Assembly: GCF_029714945.1 (NCBI RefSeq)
Contig: NZ_CP121634.1
Span: 5,229,001-5,293,000 of the forward strand
DNA from: Bradyrhizobium sp. CIAT3101
Lineage (GTDB): Bacteria; Pseudomonadota; Alphaproteobacteria; Rhizobiales; Xanthobacteraceae
Length of the DNA stretch: 64,000 bases
Reading direction: 5' to 3'
In this document: piece by piece, positions 18,668-27,997 of the stretch
How positions within the stretch are numbered: the first letter of the stretch is position 1
Layout: each line of letters begins with the position of its first letter
The notes under the pieces: model-generated
The model's database searches: none
Told to the model about the DNA's origin: nothing
The model's input: only the letters and a program-made list of their open reading frames with translations
Made by a program: the position numbers and the translations under genes

Positions 18668-18738
18668 GACATCCTCCCCTCAACCAGCGCCCCCGGCCAT
18701 GGCGTATCACCGATCGGCCGCCGGTCGCAACTGATGCG

Positions 18739-19317
18739 CTACTTGCCAGTCTCTCGATTATCGACATAGCGGATCGCGATCGGACGCCCGGCCAGGGCAC
18801 CGCCGAGGCCGCTGGTGAAGTTCAACGGCAGGCAGGCGTTCAGCGATGAATTGATCGCGTTGAGATAGGCCGTCCTTGTGTCCGCCGGAACGCCTGCGGT
18901 CGCATATGTCAGGCGCGGCGGGCCGATCAGCCCCCCGGTCTTGTTAAAGCTGAAACGCACCGCCATCTGCATGCCCGCGCGGGCATTGTCCGATGGCGGC
19001 GACCAGCAGGTGCGCAGCTCGGCAAAGAGGTCGCCGATCGTATCGAGATCGTGATCCGGCCTCTGGTACTTGGCCCGATCAGCCTCTGACGGGACGCTCT
19101 CGATCGTGAGCTGGAGGTTCTGCCCGTAGGGATAGTCCATCTCGGGAATGCAGGGCCCGTGATCGAGCGGGCTGCAATAGGACGGCGTGCAGGGACGGCC
19201 GTCGAGCACACTGCACGGCTCGTGCGCAAACGGGATCGGATTGATCTGCCGGCGCTGCGCGTCGGCCGCGACGGTTGAGATCGCCAGAAGGAGAAAGACG
19301 AGGATGCCACGCCACAT
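18739..19317 (-). CDS. Exported protein with TonB-C-like domain
   Basis: A 192-residue exported protein. The N-terminus MWRGILVFLLLAISTVAADA is a signal peptide; ATG 19338 would add seven residues and neither start has a clear ribosome site. The first half has six Cys in a Pro-rich segment (EPCSVLDGRPCTPSYC, HGPCIPE). The second half (MAVRFSFNKTGGLIGPPRL to the end) resembles the C-terminal domain of TolA/TonB-type energy transducers. No TonB helix box is seen, so a periplasmic binding role is more likely than energy transduction. Confidence 0.7.
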   Translation of the reverse strand: MWRGILVFLLLAISTVAADAQRRQINPIPFAHEPCSVLDGRPCTPSYCSPLDHGPCIPEMDYPYGQNLQLTIESVPSEADRAKYQRPDHDLDTIGDLFAELRTCWSPPSDNARAGMQMAVRFSFNKTGGLIGPPRLTYATAGVPADTRTAYLNAINSSLNACLPLNFTSGLGGALAGRPIAIRYVDNRETGK

Positions 19318-19419
19318 GATGCGCGCTCGCGATATCATGTAGACCAACGTGGCACCGCCGCAGCAAGCGTCAAGCCCGCGCGCGTTCACATGCTCGCGCT
19401 TAAGCCGCCGGGGTGCGCC

Positions 19420-21039
19420 CTACCCCTTCTTCTTGACGTCCTTGACGTTGGTGAACTCGATCCCCTCGGCGCGTTCCCTGGTGTAGCCGAGATAGAACTC
19501 GTTCCGTGCCAGATACACGGGATCGCCATCGACGTCGTCGGCGATGCTGGAGGTGTTGGAAGCAATGAAGGTGTCGAGCTTCTTGCGGTCCTCCGAGGAG
19601 ACCCAGCGCGCGAGCTGGAACTCGCTGACCTCGAACTCGACCGGCAGCGAGTATTCCGCCTCGAGCCGTGCCTTGAGCACGTCGAGCTGCAGCGCGCCGA
19701 CCACGCCGACCAGCGCCGGTGCGCCGTCGCGCGGACGGAACACCTGCACGACGCCCTCTTCCGACATCTGCTGAAGCGCTTCCTTCAGCTTCTTCGCCTT
19801 CATCGCGTCGGTGAGACGCACCCGGCGAACGATTTCGGGCGCGAAGCTCGGCACACCAACGAAGTTGAAATCCTCGCCCTCGGTCAGCGTGTCGCCGATG
19901 CGCAGCGTGCCGTGATTGGGAATGCCGACGACGTCGCCTGCAAAGGCCTCGTCCGCGACCGAACGGTCCTGGGCAAAGAAGAATTGCGGGCTCGACAGCG
20001 GCATGCTCTTGCCGGTGCGCACCAGCTTCGCCTTCATGCCGCGGCTGAGCTTGCCTGAGCACAGCCGCGCAAACGCGATGCGGTCGCGGTGGTTCGGATC
20101 CATGTTGGCCTGGATCTTGAACACGAAGGCGCTCATGCGCGGGTCGGTGGCTTCGACCTTGCGCTGGTCGCTGTCCTGCGCACGCGGTTCGGGCGCGAAC
20201 TTGCCGAGGCCTTCCAGGAGATCGCCGACGCCGAAATTGCGCAGCGCGCTGCCGAAATAAACCGGCGTCAGATGGCCCTCGCGAAACGCGTCGAGCTCGA
20301 ACGGCTTTGAGGCCTCGGTCACGAGCTCGAGCTCGTCCTTCACCCCGGAGACGTCGAGATTCGCATTGAGCTTGGCGAGCTCGGCGATCTCGATCTGCTG
20401 CGCAGCGCCCGTCTTGGCGCCGCCACCCTCGAGCAGGCGTACGCCGCCATTGACGACGTCGTAGGTGCCGAGGAAGTCGCGGCCGCGGCCGACCGGCCAG
20501 GTCATCGGCGTGGTGTCGAGCGCCAGTGTCTTTTCGATCTCGTCGAGCAGCTCGAAAACGTCGCGGCTCTCGCGATCCATTTTATTGATGAAGGTGATGA
20601 TCGGGATGTCGCGCAGACGACAGACCTCGAACAGCTTGCGCGTCCGCGCCTCGATGCCCTTGGCCGCGTCGATCACCATGACGGCGGAATCGACCGCCGT
20701 GAGCGTACGATAGGTGTCTTCCGAAAAGTCTTCGTGGCCCGGCGTGTCCAGGAGGTTGAAGACCAGGCCTTCAAACTCGAAGGTCATGACCGAAGTCACG
20801 ACCGAGATGCCGCGCTCGCGCTCGATCTTCATCCAGTCCGAGCGGGTGTTGCGCCGTTCGCCCTTGGCCTTGACCTGCCCGGCCAGATTGATGGCGCCGC
20901 CGAACAGCAGCAGCTTCTCGGTCAGCGTGGTCTTGCCGGCGTCCGGGTGCGAAATGATCGCAAACGTACGCCGCCGCGACACTTCTGCGGCAAGCGGGGA
21001 ACGGGCCGGCGATTCGGCTGTGGTGGCGATGTCGGACAT
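19420..21039 (-). CDS. prfC: Peptide chain release factor 3
   Basis: RF3, the translational GTPase that releases RF1/RF2 from the ribosome. The 539-residue protein carries G1 [17 protein letters not shown]2 region [17 protein letters not shown]3 [14 protein letters not shown] and G4 NKMDRESRD, followed by the RF3-specific C-terminal domains. ATG 21039 ([10 protein letters not shown]) is preferred; the frame extends to 21072. It is divergent from the guanidine exporter, and the riboswitch lies in the shared 158-base gap. Confidence 0.96.
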   Translation of the reverse strand: MSDIATTAESPARSPLAAEVSRRRTFAIISHPDAGKTTLTEKLLLFGGAINLAGQVKAKGERRNTRSDWMKIERERGISVVTSVMTFEFEGLVFNLLDTPGHEDFSEDTYRTLTAVDSAVMVIDAAKGIEARTRKLFEVCRLRDIPIITFINKMDRESRDVFELLDEIEKTLALDTTPMTWPVGRGRDFLGTYDVVNGGVRLLEGGGAKTGAAQQIEIAELAKLNANLDVSGVKDELELVTEASKPFELDAFREGHLTPVYFGSALRNFGVGDLLEGLGKFAPEPRAQDSDQRKVEATDPRMSAFVFKIQANMDPNHRDRIAFARLCSGKLSRGMKAKLVRTGKSMPLSSPQFFFAQDRSVADEAFAGDVVGIPNHGTLRIGDTLTEGEDFNFVGVPSFAPEIVRRVRLTDAMKAKKLKEALQQMSEEGVVQVFRPRDGAPALVGVVGALQLDVLKARLEAEYSLPVEFEVSEFQLARWVSSEDRKKLDTFIASNTSSIADDVDGDPVYLARNEFYLGYTRERAEGIEFTNVKDVKKKG

Positions 21040-21126
21040 GGCGGGAGCGTTTGGCAGGGAAAATGGGCCCAATCAAGCCTCATTTGGTGATTGCGGAGCC
21101 CTTCGGCCAGCCCCATATCGGCTTCC

Positions 21127-21197
21127 GGGAGGACGACCTTCCTGCTCATCAGCATAGCAGCCTGCGGGGACGACCCTGCCTTGAATGGAGGGTCGTC
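21127..21197 (+). promoter_or_regulatory. Guanidine-II (mini-ykkC) riboswitch
   Basis: Two hairpins with identical ACGA tetraloops, the defining feature of the guanidine-II class, stand before the exporter gene. Hairpin 1 has six pairs (21127-21132 with 21137-21142) and hairpin 2 has six pairs (21164-21169 with 21174-21179); each contains one G-U pair at the same place. Their linker is 21 bases. GACGACCCT (21169-21177) can instead pair for nine bases with AGGGTCGTC (21189-21197), which covers part of the Shine-Dalgarno GGAGGG (21187-21192). Guanidine binding should stabilise the hairpins, free the ribosome site and turn export on. Confidence 0.9.
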
Positions 21198-21512
21198 ATG
21201 GCCTGGAGCATCCTGTTCGTCGCCGGTCTTCTCGAGATCACCTGGGCGATTGGCCTGAAATATACCGAGGGCTTTACCAGGCTGGTTCCGTCCATCATCA
21301 CGCTCGCGGCCATGGCCGGCAGCGTGATCCTGCTCGGTTTGGCGCTCAAGTCGCTGCCGGTCGGAACCGCCTATGCGGTCTGGACCGGGATCGGTGCAGT
21401 CGGCACCGCGACGCTCGGCATCATCCTGTTCGGCGAGCCCGCCACGGCCTTCCGGCTCGCCAGCATTGCCCTGATCGTCGCCGGCATCGCGGGGCTTAAA
21501 TTCGTTACCTGA
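21198..21512 (+). CDS. sugE: Guanidinium exporter, SugE/Gdx SMR family
   Basis: A 104-residue four-helix small multidrug resistance protein of the SugE/Gdx subgroup. The conserved membrane Glu lies in [15 protein letters not shown], and [19 protein letters not shown] is the typical loop-helix 3 segment. Gdx proteins work as antiparallel dimers that exchange guanidinium for protons. ATG 21198 has GGAGGG at the right distance; the frame is open upstream to 21051 but that part is the riboswitch. The riboswitch supports guanidine as the substrate. The 3' end overlaps the convergent pit gene by eight bases. Confidence 0.93.
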   Translation: MAWSILFVAGLLEITWAIGLKYTEGFTRLVPSIITLAAMAGSVILLGLALKSLPVGTAYAVWTGIGAVGTATLGIILFGEPATAFRLASIALIVAGIAGLKFVT

Positions 21513-22512
21513 GGAAGAACTGGACCGCCCACCAGGAGAGTGCTGCGACGATGGCCGAGGCCGGGATCGTGATCACCCAGGCATAGACGATCGAGCTTGC
21601 CACGTTCCAGCGTACGGCCGAGACGCGCCGCGCGGCGCCGACGCCGACAATGGCGCCGGTGATGGTGTGAGTGGTCGAGACGGGAACGCCGAGGAAGGTG
21701 GCTATGAACAGGGTCGCCGCCCCGCCGGTCTCGGCGCAAAAACCCTGCATCGGCGTCAGCTTGGTGATGCGCAGCCCCATGGTGCGGACGATACGCCAGC
21801 CGCCCATCAACGTGCCCAGCGCCATCGCCGACTGGCAGGAGAGCACCACCCAGAACGGCACCGTGAATTCGCCGCCGAGATGGCCCTGCGAATAGAGCAG
21901 CACGGCAATGATGCCCATCGTCTTCTGCGCATCATTGCCGCCGTGCCCGAGCGAATAGAGCGAGGCGGAGGCGAATTGCAGGATGCGGAAGGCGCGGTCG
22001 ACCGCGAACGGCGTCGAGCGCACCGAGAGCCAGGATACGACCGCAACCAGCATCATCGCGAGCAGGAAGCCGACCAGCGGCGACAGCACGATCGCCAGGA
22101 CCGCCTTGGTCAGCCCGCTCCAGACCGCCGCCGAAATTCCGGCCTTGGCCATGCCGCCGCCGACGAGCCCGCCGATCAGCGCATGCGACGAGGAAGACGG
22201 GATGCCGAGCGCCCAGGTCACGAGATTCCAGACGATGGCGCCGACAAGCGCTGCAAAGATCACCTGGGCATCGACAATTGCGGGGTCGATGATACCGGTG
22301 CCGATGGTCTGCGCGACATGCAGGCCGAACACCATGAAGGCGACGAAATTGAAGAACGCAGCCCAGAACACCGCGAATTGCGGCCGCAGAACGCGGGTCG
22401 AAACGATGGTCGCGATCGAATTGGCGGCATCGTGCAGGCCGTTCAGGAAATCGAACAGCAGCGCGACGGCAATCAATCCGACCAGGACGGGAAGACCCAA
22501 CGCAGCATCCAC
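21505..22512 (-). CDS. pit: Low-affinity inorganic phosphate transporter Pit
   Basis: A 335-residue Pit-family H+/phosphate symporter with about nine helices. Both family repeats are visible: [18 protein letters not shown] near the N-terminus and [16 protein letters not shown] in the middle, together with [16 protein letters not shown]. It follows the DUF47 gene by 15 bases, the orfA-pit order known in Sinorhizobium meliloti, where the operon is repressed by PhoB when phosphate is scarce. A Pho-box-like site lies upstream of the pair. Confidence 0.95.
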   Translation of the reverse strand: MDAALGLPVLVGLIAVALLFDFLNGLHDAANSIATIVSTRVLRPQFAVFWAAFFNFVAFMVFGLHVAQTIGTGIIDPAIVDAQVIFAALVGAIVWNLVTWALGIPSSSSHALIGGLVGGGMAKAGISAAVWSGLTKAVLAIVLSPLVGFLLAMMLVAVVSWLSVRSTPFAVDRAFRILQFASASLYSLGHGGNDAQKTMGIIAVLLYSQGHLGGEFTVPFWVVLSCQSAMALGTLMGGWRIVRTMGLRITKLTPMQGFCAETGGAATLFIATFLGVPVSTTHTITGAIVGVGAARRVSAVRWNVASSIVYAWVITIPASAIVAALSWWAVQFFLR

Positions 22513-22527
22513 GGCGCGGCCCCTGCC

Positions 22528-23172
22528 CTAAACTTGCTCGATGACGATGCTGTTGATCTCGTTCGCGACGTCGTCGAAGCGATCGGCCACCTTTTCGAGG
22601 TGGTCGTAGATTTCGACGCCGACGATGAAGTCCATCGCACTGCCGTCGCGGTGCTTGAGGAACAGCTCCTTCAGCCCGATGTCATGGAGGTCGTCGACGC
22701 GGCCTTCGAGCTTGGTCAGCTCTTCAGTGATCGCGGTCAGCATCGCGACGTTGGGCCCGATCGACTGCATCAGCGGCAGCGCACGTCCGACCAGATTAGC
22801 GCACTCGATCAGGAGCGCGCCGATCTCGCGCATGGGCGGCTCGAAAGTGCGGACCTCGAACAGCATCACGGCTTTGGCAGTCTGCTGCATCTGGTCGATG
22901 GCATCGTCCATCGAGGTAATGAGGTTCTTGATGTCGCCGCGATCGAACGGCGTGATGAACGTGCGGCGCACCGCCGTCAGCACCTCACGGGTGATGTTGT
23001 CGGCATCGTTCTCGAACTGGTTGACACGCTGACAGTAGACCGGCGTCTCCTCGCCGCCGTTCAGCACGCCCTGAAGCGCGATCGCGCCCTGGATCACGGT
23101 CTGGGCATGACGGTCGAACAGGTCGAAGAAGCGTTCTTCCTTGGGCAGGAAAGCACGAAACCATCGCATCAT
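22528..23172 (-). CDS. DUF47 PhoU-like Pit accessory protein
   Basis: A 214-residue all-helical cytoplasmic protein of the DUF47 (YkaA/OrfA) family, related to PhoU. Typical features are FDLFDRHAQTVIQGA, ENDADNITREV and a run of acidic residues in SMDDAIDQMQQTAKAV that may bind metals. It is the first gene of the DUF47-pit operon and is thought to modulate the phosphate transporter. ATG 23172 gives the normal family start MMRWFRAFLPKEERFF. Confidence 0.92.
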   Translation of the reverse strand: MMRWFRAFLPKEERFFDLFDRHAQTVIQGAIALQGVLNGGEETPVYCQRVNQFENDADNITREVLTAVRRTFITPFDRGDIKNLITSMDDAIDQMQQTAKAVMLFEVRTFEPPMREIGALLIECANLVGRALPLMQSIGPNVAMLTAITEELTKLEGRVDDLHDIGLKELFLKHRDGSAMDFIVGVEIYDHLEKVADRFDDVANEINSIVIEQV

Positions 23173-23212
23173 GGGAATAGTCTACCGGCTGGACATGGCC
23201 CGACCCGAACGG

Positions 23213-23235
23213 ATCGTCACAAAACTGTCATAGAC
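23213..23235 (+). promoter_or_regulatory. Pho-box-like direct repeat
   Basis: CGTCAC and CTGTCAT carry GTCA at 23216-23219 and 23227-23230, exactly 11 bases apart, the PhoB half-site period. The site is 41-63 bases upstream of the DUF47-pit start and reads in the opposite direction to the operon, which would fit repression better than activation. The match is short and by eye. Confidence 0.5.
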
Positions 23236-23328
23236 CATTTTCGTTCCGCGCGCGTGTCATCTCACGCCCGCGGAGCCGGATCATCCACCGGATTTACGCA
23301 CCAACGGAATTGGTGCGATATCAGTGAT

Positions 23329-24297
23329 TTAGAGCGACCGCCGGAAGTAATGGGCAAATTCGCCGACGACACCACGGCGGAAGGTGAGCACGCAGATCAC
23401 GAAGATCGAGCCCTGGATCACCGTCACCCACTGGCCGAAGCCGGCCAGATATTGCTGCATGGCGATGATCGCGAAGGCGCCGACCACGGGACCGAAGACG
23501 GTACCGAGACCGCCAACCAGCGTCATCAGCACGACTTCGCCCGACATCGACCAGTGCACGTCGGTGAGCGAGGCATTCTGCGCCACGAACACTTTCAGCG
23601 CGCCGGCAAAGCCCGCCAGCGTCCCCGACAGGACAAACGCCAGGAACTTGTACTGATCGGTCCTGTAGCCGAGCGAGATGGCGCGCGGCTCGTTCTCGCG
23701 GATCGACTTCAGGACCTCGCCGAACGGCGAGTTGATGATGCGATAGATCAGCAGGAAGCCCGCAAGGAAGCCAACCAGCACGACGTAATAGAGCACGGTC
23801 GGCTTCGACAGGTCGAGCACACCGAACATCCGCCCCTGCGGAATGCCCTGGATGCCGTCCTCGCCATGGGTGAACGGCGCCTGCAGATAGATGAAGTACA
23901 GAAGCTGCGACAGCGCCAGCGTGATCATCGAGAAATAGATGCCCTGGCGGCGGATCGAGATGTAGCCGGTGATGAGCGACAGCCCGAACGCGGCGGCTAT
24001 GCCGACGAGGATGCCGAGTTCAGGCGGCAGCGCCCATACTTTCAGCGCGTGCGCGCTGCAATAGCCCGCGGTGCCCATGAACATCGCATGGCCAAACGAC
24101 AACAGACCGCCATAGCCGATCAAGAGATTGAAGGCGCAGGCAAGCAGCGCAAAGCACAGCGCCTGCATCACGAAGAACGGATAGATGCCGCTGAAAGGCA
24201 CCGAGGCCAGCAGCAGCGCCATCACCACGAAGACGATCATCTCGTCGCGCATCGCCCGCGGAGCTACCGGCAGCGTGTCGTCCGTCAAGGCTGTCAT
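23329..24297 (-). CDS. livM: Branched-chain amino acid ABC permease LivM
   Basis: A 322-residue inner-membrane permease of the LivM type, the second permease half of a Liv ABC importer. It has about nine to ten helices and the family motif GYGGLLSFGHAMFMGTAGY; the conserved cytoplasmic segment RENEPRAISLGYRTDQYK contacts the ATPases. It starts one base after the livH stop and is the last gene of the run livG, livF, binding protein, livH, livM on the minus strand. Confidence 0.93.
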   Translation of the reverse strand: MTALTDDTLPVAPRAMRDEMIVFVVMALLLASVPFSGIYPFFVMQALCFALLACAFNLLIGYGGLLSFGHAMFMGTAGYCSAHALKVWALPPELGILVGIAAAFGLSLITGYISIRRQGIYFSMITLALSQLLYFIYLQAPFTHGEDGIQGIPQGRMFGVLDLSKPTVLYYVVLVGFLAGFLLIYRIINSPFGEVLKSIRENEPRAISLGYRTDQYKFLAFVLSGTLAGFAGALKVFVAQNASLTDVHWSMSGEVVLMTLVGGLGTVFGPVVGAFAIIAMQQYLAGFGQWVTVIQGSIFVICVLTFRRGVVGEFAHYFRRSL

Positions 24298-24298
24298 A

Positions 24299-25162
24299 TC
24301 AGGCTGCCCTTCCCGTCAATCCCGTTGGCTTCACCAAGAGCACCAGCACCATCAGCACGAACACGACGGTGTTGGAGGCCTCGGGGTAGAAATATTTGGT
24401 CAGGCCCTCGATCACACCGAGCGCGAAGCCGGTGATGATGGAGCCCATGATCGATCCCATGCCGCCGATCACCACCACCGCAAAGACCACGATGATCAGG
24501 TCGGCGCCCATCAGCGGCCGCACCTGGTTGATCGGCGCCGAGAGCACGCCGGCGAGCGCGGCCAGGCCGACGCCCAATCCGTAAGTCAGCGTGATCATGC
24601 GCGGCACGTTGATTCCGAAGGCGCGCACGAGCGTCGGGTTTTCAGTGGCCGCGCGCAGATAAGCGCCGAGCCGCGTCTTCTCGATCAGGAACCAGGTCGC
24701 AAGACACACCACCAGCGAGAAGATGACCACCCAGCCGCGATAGATCGGCAGGAACATGAAGCCGAGATTCATGCCGCCCTTGAGCTGATCCGGAATGGCA
24801 TAAGGCAGGCCGGAGGACCCGAAAAAATTCTGGAACACGCCCTGCACGATCAGCGCGATGCCGAAGGTCAGCAGCAGACCATAGAGATGGTCGAGCCCGG
24901 TCAGGAATTTCAGCATGGTCCGTTCCAGAATCATGCCGAAGATGCCGACGATGATCGGCGCCAGCAGCAGCGCCCACCAGTAGCTGATGCCGCCGAGGTT
25001 CAGCAGGAAATAGGCGACGAAGGCGCCCATCATGTAGAGCGCACCATGGGCGAAATTGATGATGTTGAGCATGCCGAAGATGACGGCGAGCCCGAGACTG
25101 AGCAGCGCGTAGAACGAGCCGTTGATCAGTCCCACCAGTAGCTGTGCGTAGAGAGCCTGCAT
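24299..25162 (-). CDS. livH: Branched-chain amino acid ABC permease LivH
   Basis: The LivH-type permease half, 287 residues from ATG 25162 (MQALYAQLLVGLINGSFYAL). The frame is open to 25195, but the added residues are unlike the family. GLAVIFGMLNIINFAHGALYM is split across helices 2-3 as usual, and the EAA-like region contains RAFGINVPRMITLTYGLG. It lies 71 bases after the binding-protein gene, the largest gap in the operon, and that gap holds a strong hairpin. Confidence 0.93.
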   Translation of the reverse strand: MQALYAQLLVGLINGSFYALLSLGLAVIFGMLNIINFAHGALYMMGAFVAYFLLNLGGISYWWALLLAPIIVGIFGMILERTMLKFLTGLDHLYGLLLTFGIALIVQGVFQNFFGSSGLPYAIPDQLKGGMNLGFMFLPIYRGWVVIFSLVVCLATWFLIEKTRLGAYLRAATENPTLVRAFGINVPRMITLTYGLGVGLAALAGVLSAPINQVRPLMGADLIIVVFAVVVIGGMGSIMGSIITGFALGVIEGLTKYFYPEASNTVVFVLMVLVLLVKPTGLTGRAA

Positions 25163-25201
25163 CGATCCAGCACCCAGTCCCTTCGGCGTTCCCAAAGTAG
25201 C

Positions 25202-25225
25202 GCCCGCCGGTCATCGCCGGCGGGC
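25202..25225 (-). promoter_or_regulatory. Intra-operon hairpin after binding-protein gene
   Basis: GCCCGCCGG (25202-25210) and CCGGCGGGC (25217-25225) form a perfect 9-bp stem with a six-base loop, starting eight bases after the binding-protein stop. On the transcribed strand no T-run follows, so it probably shields the upstream mRNA from 3' decay or partly attenuates, leaving the binding protein more abundant than the permeases. Confidence 0.6.
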
Positions 25226-25233
25226 TGTTGGTC

Positions 25234-26454
25234 TCACTTCTTAAGCAGCGCGCACTTGCTCTCGGAGAGCGGCGTGAAGGCCTGATCGCCCGGCACCGTG
25301 CCGACGAGCTTGTAGAAGTCCCACGGTCCCTTGGACTCGGAGGGCTTCTTCACCTCGAACAGATAGGCGTTGTGGATGGTGCGGCCGTTGGGCTGGATCT
25401 CACCCTTGCCGAACAGATCGTCTTCCGTCGGCATCGACTTCATCTTCTCGACGACCTTGACACCGTCATGAGGATTGCCGCCGAGCCCGTCCAGCGCCTT
25501 GAGATAGTGGCGCACGCCCGCATAGACACCCGCCTGCACCATGGTCGGCATCGCGCCGTTCTTCATTTTCTCCGAGAACCGCTTGGAGAAAGCCCGGGTC
25601 TGGTCGTTCATGTCCCAGTAGAAGGTCTCGGTGAAGTTCAGGCCCTGCGCGGTCTCCAGGCCGATCGCCTTGACGTCGGTGAGGAACAAGAGCAGCGCCG
25701 CGAGCTTCTGACCGCCCTTGACGATGCCGAACTCGGCCGCCTGCTTGATCGTATTGGTGGTGTCGCCGCCGGCATTGGCAAGGCCGATGATCTTGGCCTT
25801 GGAGGCCTGCGCCTGCAGCAGGAAGGACGAGAAGTCCGGCGTGTTGAGCGGATGCTTGACGCCGCCGACGACCTTGCCGCCGTTGGCGGTGATGACGGCG
25901 GTGGTGTCGCGCTCAAGCGCCGCACCGAAGGCGTAGTCCGCGGTCAGGAAGAACCAGGTGTCGCCGCCGGCCTTCACCAGGGCCTGGCCCGTGGTGTGGG
26001 CCAGCATGTAGGTGTCGTAGGTCCAGTGCACGGTGTTGGGCGAGCACTGCGCGTTGGTGAGATCGGAGGTCGCCGCGCCCGAATTGATGTAGACGCCGTT
26101 CTTTTCCTTCACGACGTTGTTGACCGCGAGCGCCACGCCGGAATTCGGCACGTCGACGATGATGTCGACCTTGTCGACGTCGAACCACTGCCTTGCGATG
26201 GCGGTGCCGATATCCGGCTTGTTCTGGTGATCGCCCGAGATGATGTCGATCTTCCAGCCCTTCGCGGCGAGGCCGGAATCTTCCACCGCCATCTGGGCTG
26301 CGAGCGTCGAGCCGGGCCCACCGAGGTCCGCATAGAGACCGGACTGATCGGACAGCGCGCCGATCTTGACCGTCTTGTCCTGCGCGAAAGCCGCGCCAGC
26401 GGTGGTAACGGCCAACGCCGTGCCGAGCAACAACGATGCAATCGACTTTTTCAT
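25234..26454 (-). CDS. Branched-chain-type ABC solute-binding protein
   Basis: A 406-residue periplasmic binding protein (Peripla_BP_6) with a signal peptide ending at AAFAQ near residue 25. Mature start DKTVKIGALSDQSGLYADLG; later TWFFLTADYAFGAALERD and FTETFYWDMNDQTRAFS. It is embedded between livF and livH and should be the dedicated receptor of this importer. It is closely similar to the orphan at 10879-12105, including the C-terminal pattern ESKGPWDFYKLVGT and a final Cys three residues from the end. This shape is often linked to aromatic or short organic acid uptake as well as amino acids. Confidence 0.94.
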   Translation of the reverse strand: MKKSIASLLLGTALAVTTAGAAFAQDKTVKIGALSDQSGLYADLGGPGSTLAAQMAVEDSGLAAKGWKIDIISGDHQNKPDIGTAIARQWFDVDKVDIIVDVPNSGVALAVNNVVKEKNGVYINSGAATSDLTNAQCSPNTVHWTYDTYMLAHTTGQALVKAGGDTWFFLTADYAFGAALERDTTAVITANGGKVVGGVKHPLNTPDFSSFLLQAQASKAKIIGLANAGGDTTNTIKQAAEFGIVKGGQKLAALLLFLTDVKAIGLETAQGLNFTETFYWDMNDQTRAFSKRFSEKMKNGAMPTMVQAGVYAGVRHYLKALDGLGGNPHDGVKVVEKMKSMPTEDDLFGKGEIQPNGRTIHNAYLFEVKKPSESKGPWDFYKLVGTVPGDQAFTPLSESKCALLKK

Positions 26455-26502
26455 GCTACTTCCCTCGTGAATCTTCTCGTGACCGTCCGACCTCTGGCCG
26501 GA

Positions 26503-27249
26503 CTAGACGCCGAGATAGGTGTGGAGCTTGTCCATGTTGGCGGCAAGCTCCGCATTGGAAAATCCGTCAATGATCTTGCCGTGCTCGACGACGTAATAGC
26601 GGTCGGCAACGGTGGATGCGAACCGGAAGTTCTGCTCGACCAGAAGGATCGTGAAACCTTCCTTCTTCAGCCGCGCAATGGTGTGACCGATCTGCTGAAT
26701 GATGACAGGCGCAAGACCTTCGGTCGGCTCGTCGAGCATCAGGAAGCTGGCGCCGGTGCGCAGGATGCGCGCGATTGCGAGCATCTGCTGCTCGCCGCCG
26801 GACAGCTTGGTACCCTGGCTGTTGAGCCGCTCCTTCAGGTTCGGAAACAGATCGAAGATCTGTTCGAGCGGCAGTCCGCCCGGGCGCACCACCGGCGGCA
26901 GCAATAAATTCTCCCGCACGTCGAGACTGGAGAAAATCCCCCGCTCTTCCGGGCAGAACGCGATGCCCATCCGCGCGATCTTGTCGGAGGTCGCGCGGAT
27001 GATGTCCTGGTTGTTGAATTTGATCGAGCCGGCACGCTTGCCGATGATGCCCATGATCGACTTCAGCGTGGTGGTCTTGCCGGCGCCGTTGCGCCCCAGC
27101 AGCGTGACGACCTCGCCCGCGTTCACGTCGAAATTGATCCCGTGCAGGATGTGGGATTCGCCGTACCAGGCCTCCAAGTTCCGGACCTGGAGGATGTTAC
27201 CGCCGGTTGCGGCCTTCGCCGGAGCTTCGGCCATTGCAGTCTCAGGCAT
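26503..27249 (-). CDS. livF: Branched-chain amino acid ABC ATPase LivF
   Basis: A 248-residue ABC ATPase of the LivF type. Walker A GRNGAGKTT, Q-loop region, signature LSGGEQQML, Walker B MLDEPTEGL and the H-loop-equivalent VEQNF are all present. It follows livG with an eight-base overlap (27242-27249), a sign of coupled translation. About 18 residues before the first strand are variable, so the alternative ATG 27234 is also possible. Confidence 0.95.
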   Translation of the reverse strand: MPETAMAEAPAKAATGGNILQVRNLEAWYGESHILHGINFDVNAGEVVTLLGRNGAGKTTTLKSIMGIIGKRAGSIKFNNQDIIRATSDKIARMGIAFCPEERGIFSSLDVRENLLLPPVVRPGGLPLEQIFDLFPNLKERLNSQGTKLSGGEQQMLAIARILRTGASFLMLDEPTEGLAPVIIQQIGHTIARLKKEGFTILLVEQNFRFASTVADRYYVVEHGKIIDGFSNAELAANMDKLHTYLGV

Positions 27250-27997
27250 GACCAGCTCCCAGATAGGCTTCCTTGACGCGCTCGTCCTTGGTGAGATCGG
27301 CGTAATTGCCCTGGGCGAGCACCTGCCCGCGCGTCAGCACGGTGATGATGTCGGAGAGATTGGCCACGACGCTCAAATTGTGCTCGACCATCAGGATGGT
27401 GTACTTCGCCGAGATACGCTTGATCAGCGCTGCGATCTTGTCGATGTCCTCGTGGCCCATGCCGGCCATCGGCTCGTCCAGCAGCATCATCTCCGGATCG
27501 AGCGCCAGCGTGGTCGCGATCTCGAGCGCGCGCTTGCGCCCGTAGGGCATCTCGACCGCCGGCGTATTGGCAAATTCGCTGAGGCCGACATCGTTCAACA
27601 ATTCCAGCGCGCGGTTGTTGAAACGGTTGAGCACCGATTTCGAACGCCAGAAATCAAACGAGCTGCCGTGCTGACGCTGGAGCGCAACACGGACGTTTTC
27701 CAGCGCGGTCAGGTGCGGAAACACCGCCGAGATCTGGAACGAACGCACCAGCCCCAGGCGCGCAACATCGGCGGGTGCCATCGCGGTGATGTCCTGTCCC
27801 TTGTACAGGATTTTTCCGGCAGACGGTTTGAGGAACTTGGTCAGAAGATTGAAGCACGTCGTCTTGCCGGCGCCGTTCGGGCCGATCAACGCGTGAATAC
27901 TCCCACGGCGGACCTTGAGCGCAACGTCGCGGACGGCGAAGAAGCCCGCGAACTCCTTGGTCAAGCCTTCCGTTTCGAGAATGAACTCATCGGCCAA
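27242..27997 (-). CDS. livG: Branched-chain amino acid ABC ATPase LivG
   Basis: LivG-type ABC ATPase, 251 residues. Walker A GPNGAGKTT and Walker B LLDEPMAGM are canonical; the signature region reads MPYGRKRALEIA, the usual LivG variant of LSGGQ. I prefer TTG 27997 because AGGGGG precedes it by eight bases; the frame is open to 28021. It is the promoter-proximal gene of the Liv operon, so the operon promoter should lie in 27998-28337. Confidence 0.93.
   Translation of the reverse strand: MADEFILETEGLTKEFAGFFAVRDVALKVRRGSIHALIGPNGAGKTTCFNLLTKFLKPSAGKILYKGQDITAMAPADVARLGLVRSFQISAVFPHLTALENVRVALQRQHGSSFDFWRSKSVLNRFNNRALELLNDVGLSEFANTPAVEMPYGRKRALEIATTLALDPEMMLLDEPMAGMGHEDIDKIAALIKRISAKYTILMVEHNLSVVANLSDIITVLTRGQVLAQGNYADLTKDERVKEAYLGAGHA

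Noticed and set aside
21667-24435. A plus-strand open frame of more than 900 codons
   Set aside because: It runs antisense to pit, the DUF47 gene and livM, all of which have clear family motifs. Its product is extremely rich in Arg, His, Asp and Gln, as antisense frames in G+C-rich DNA are.
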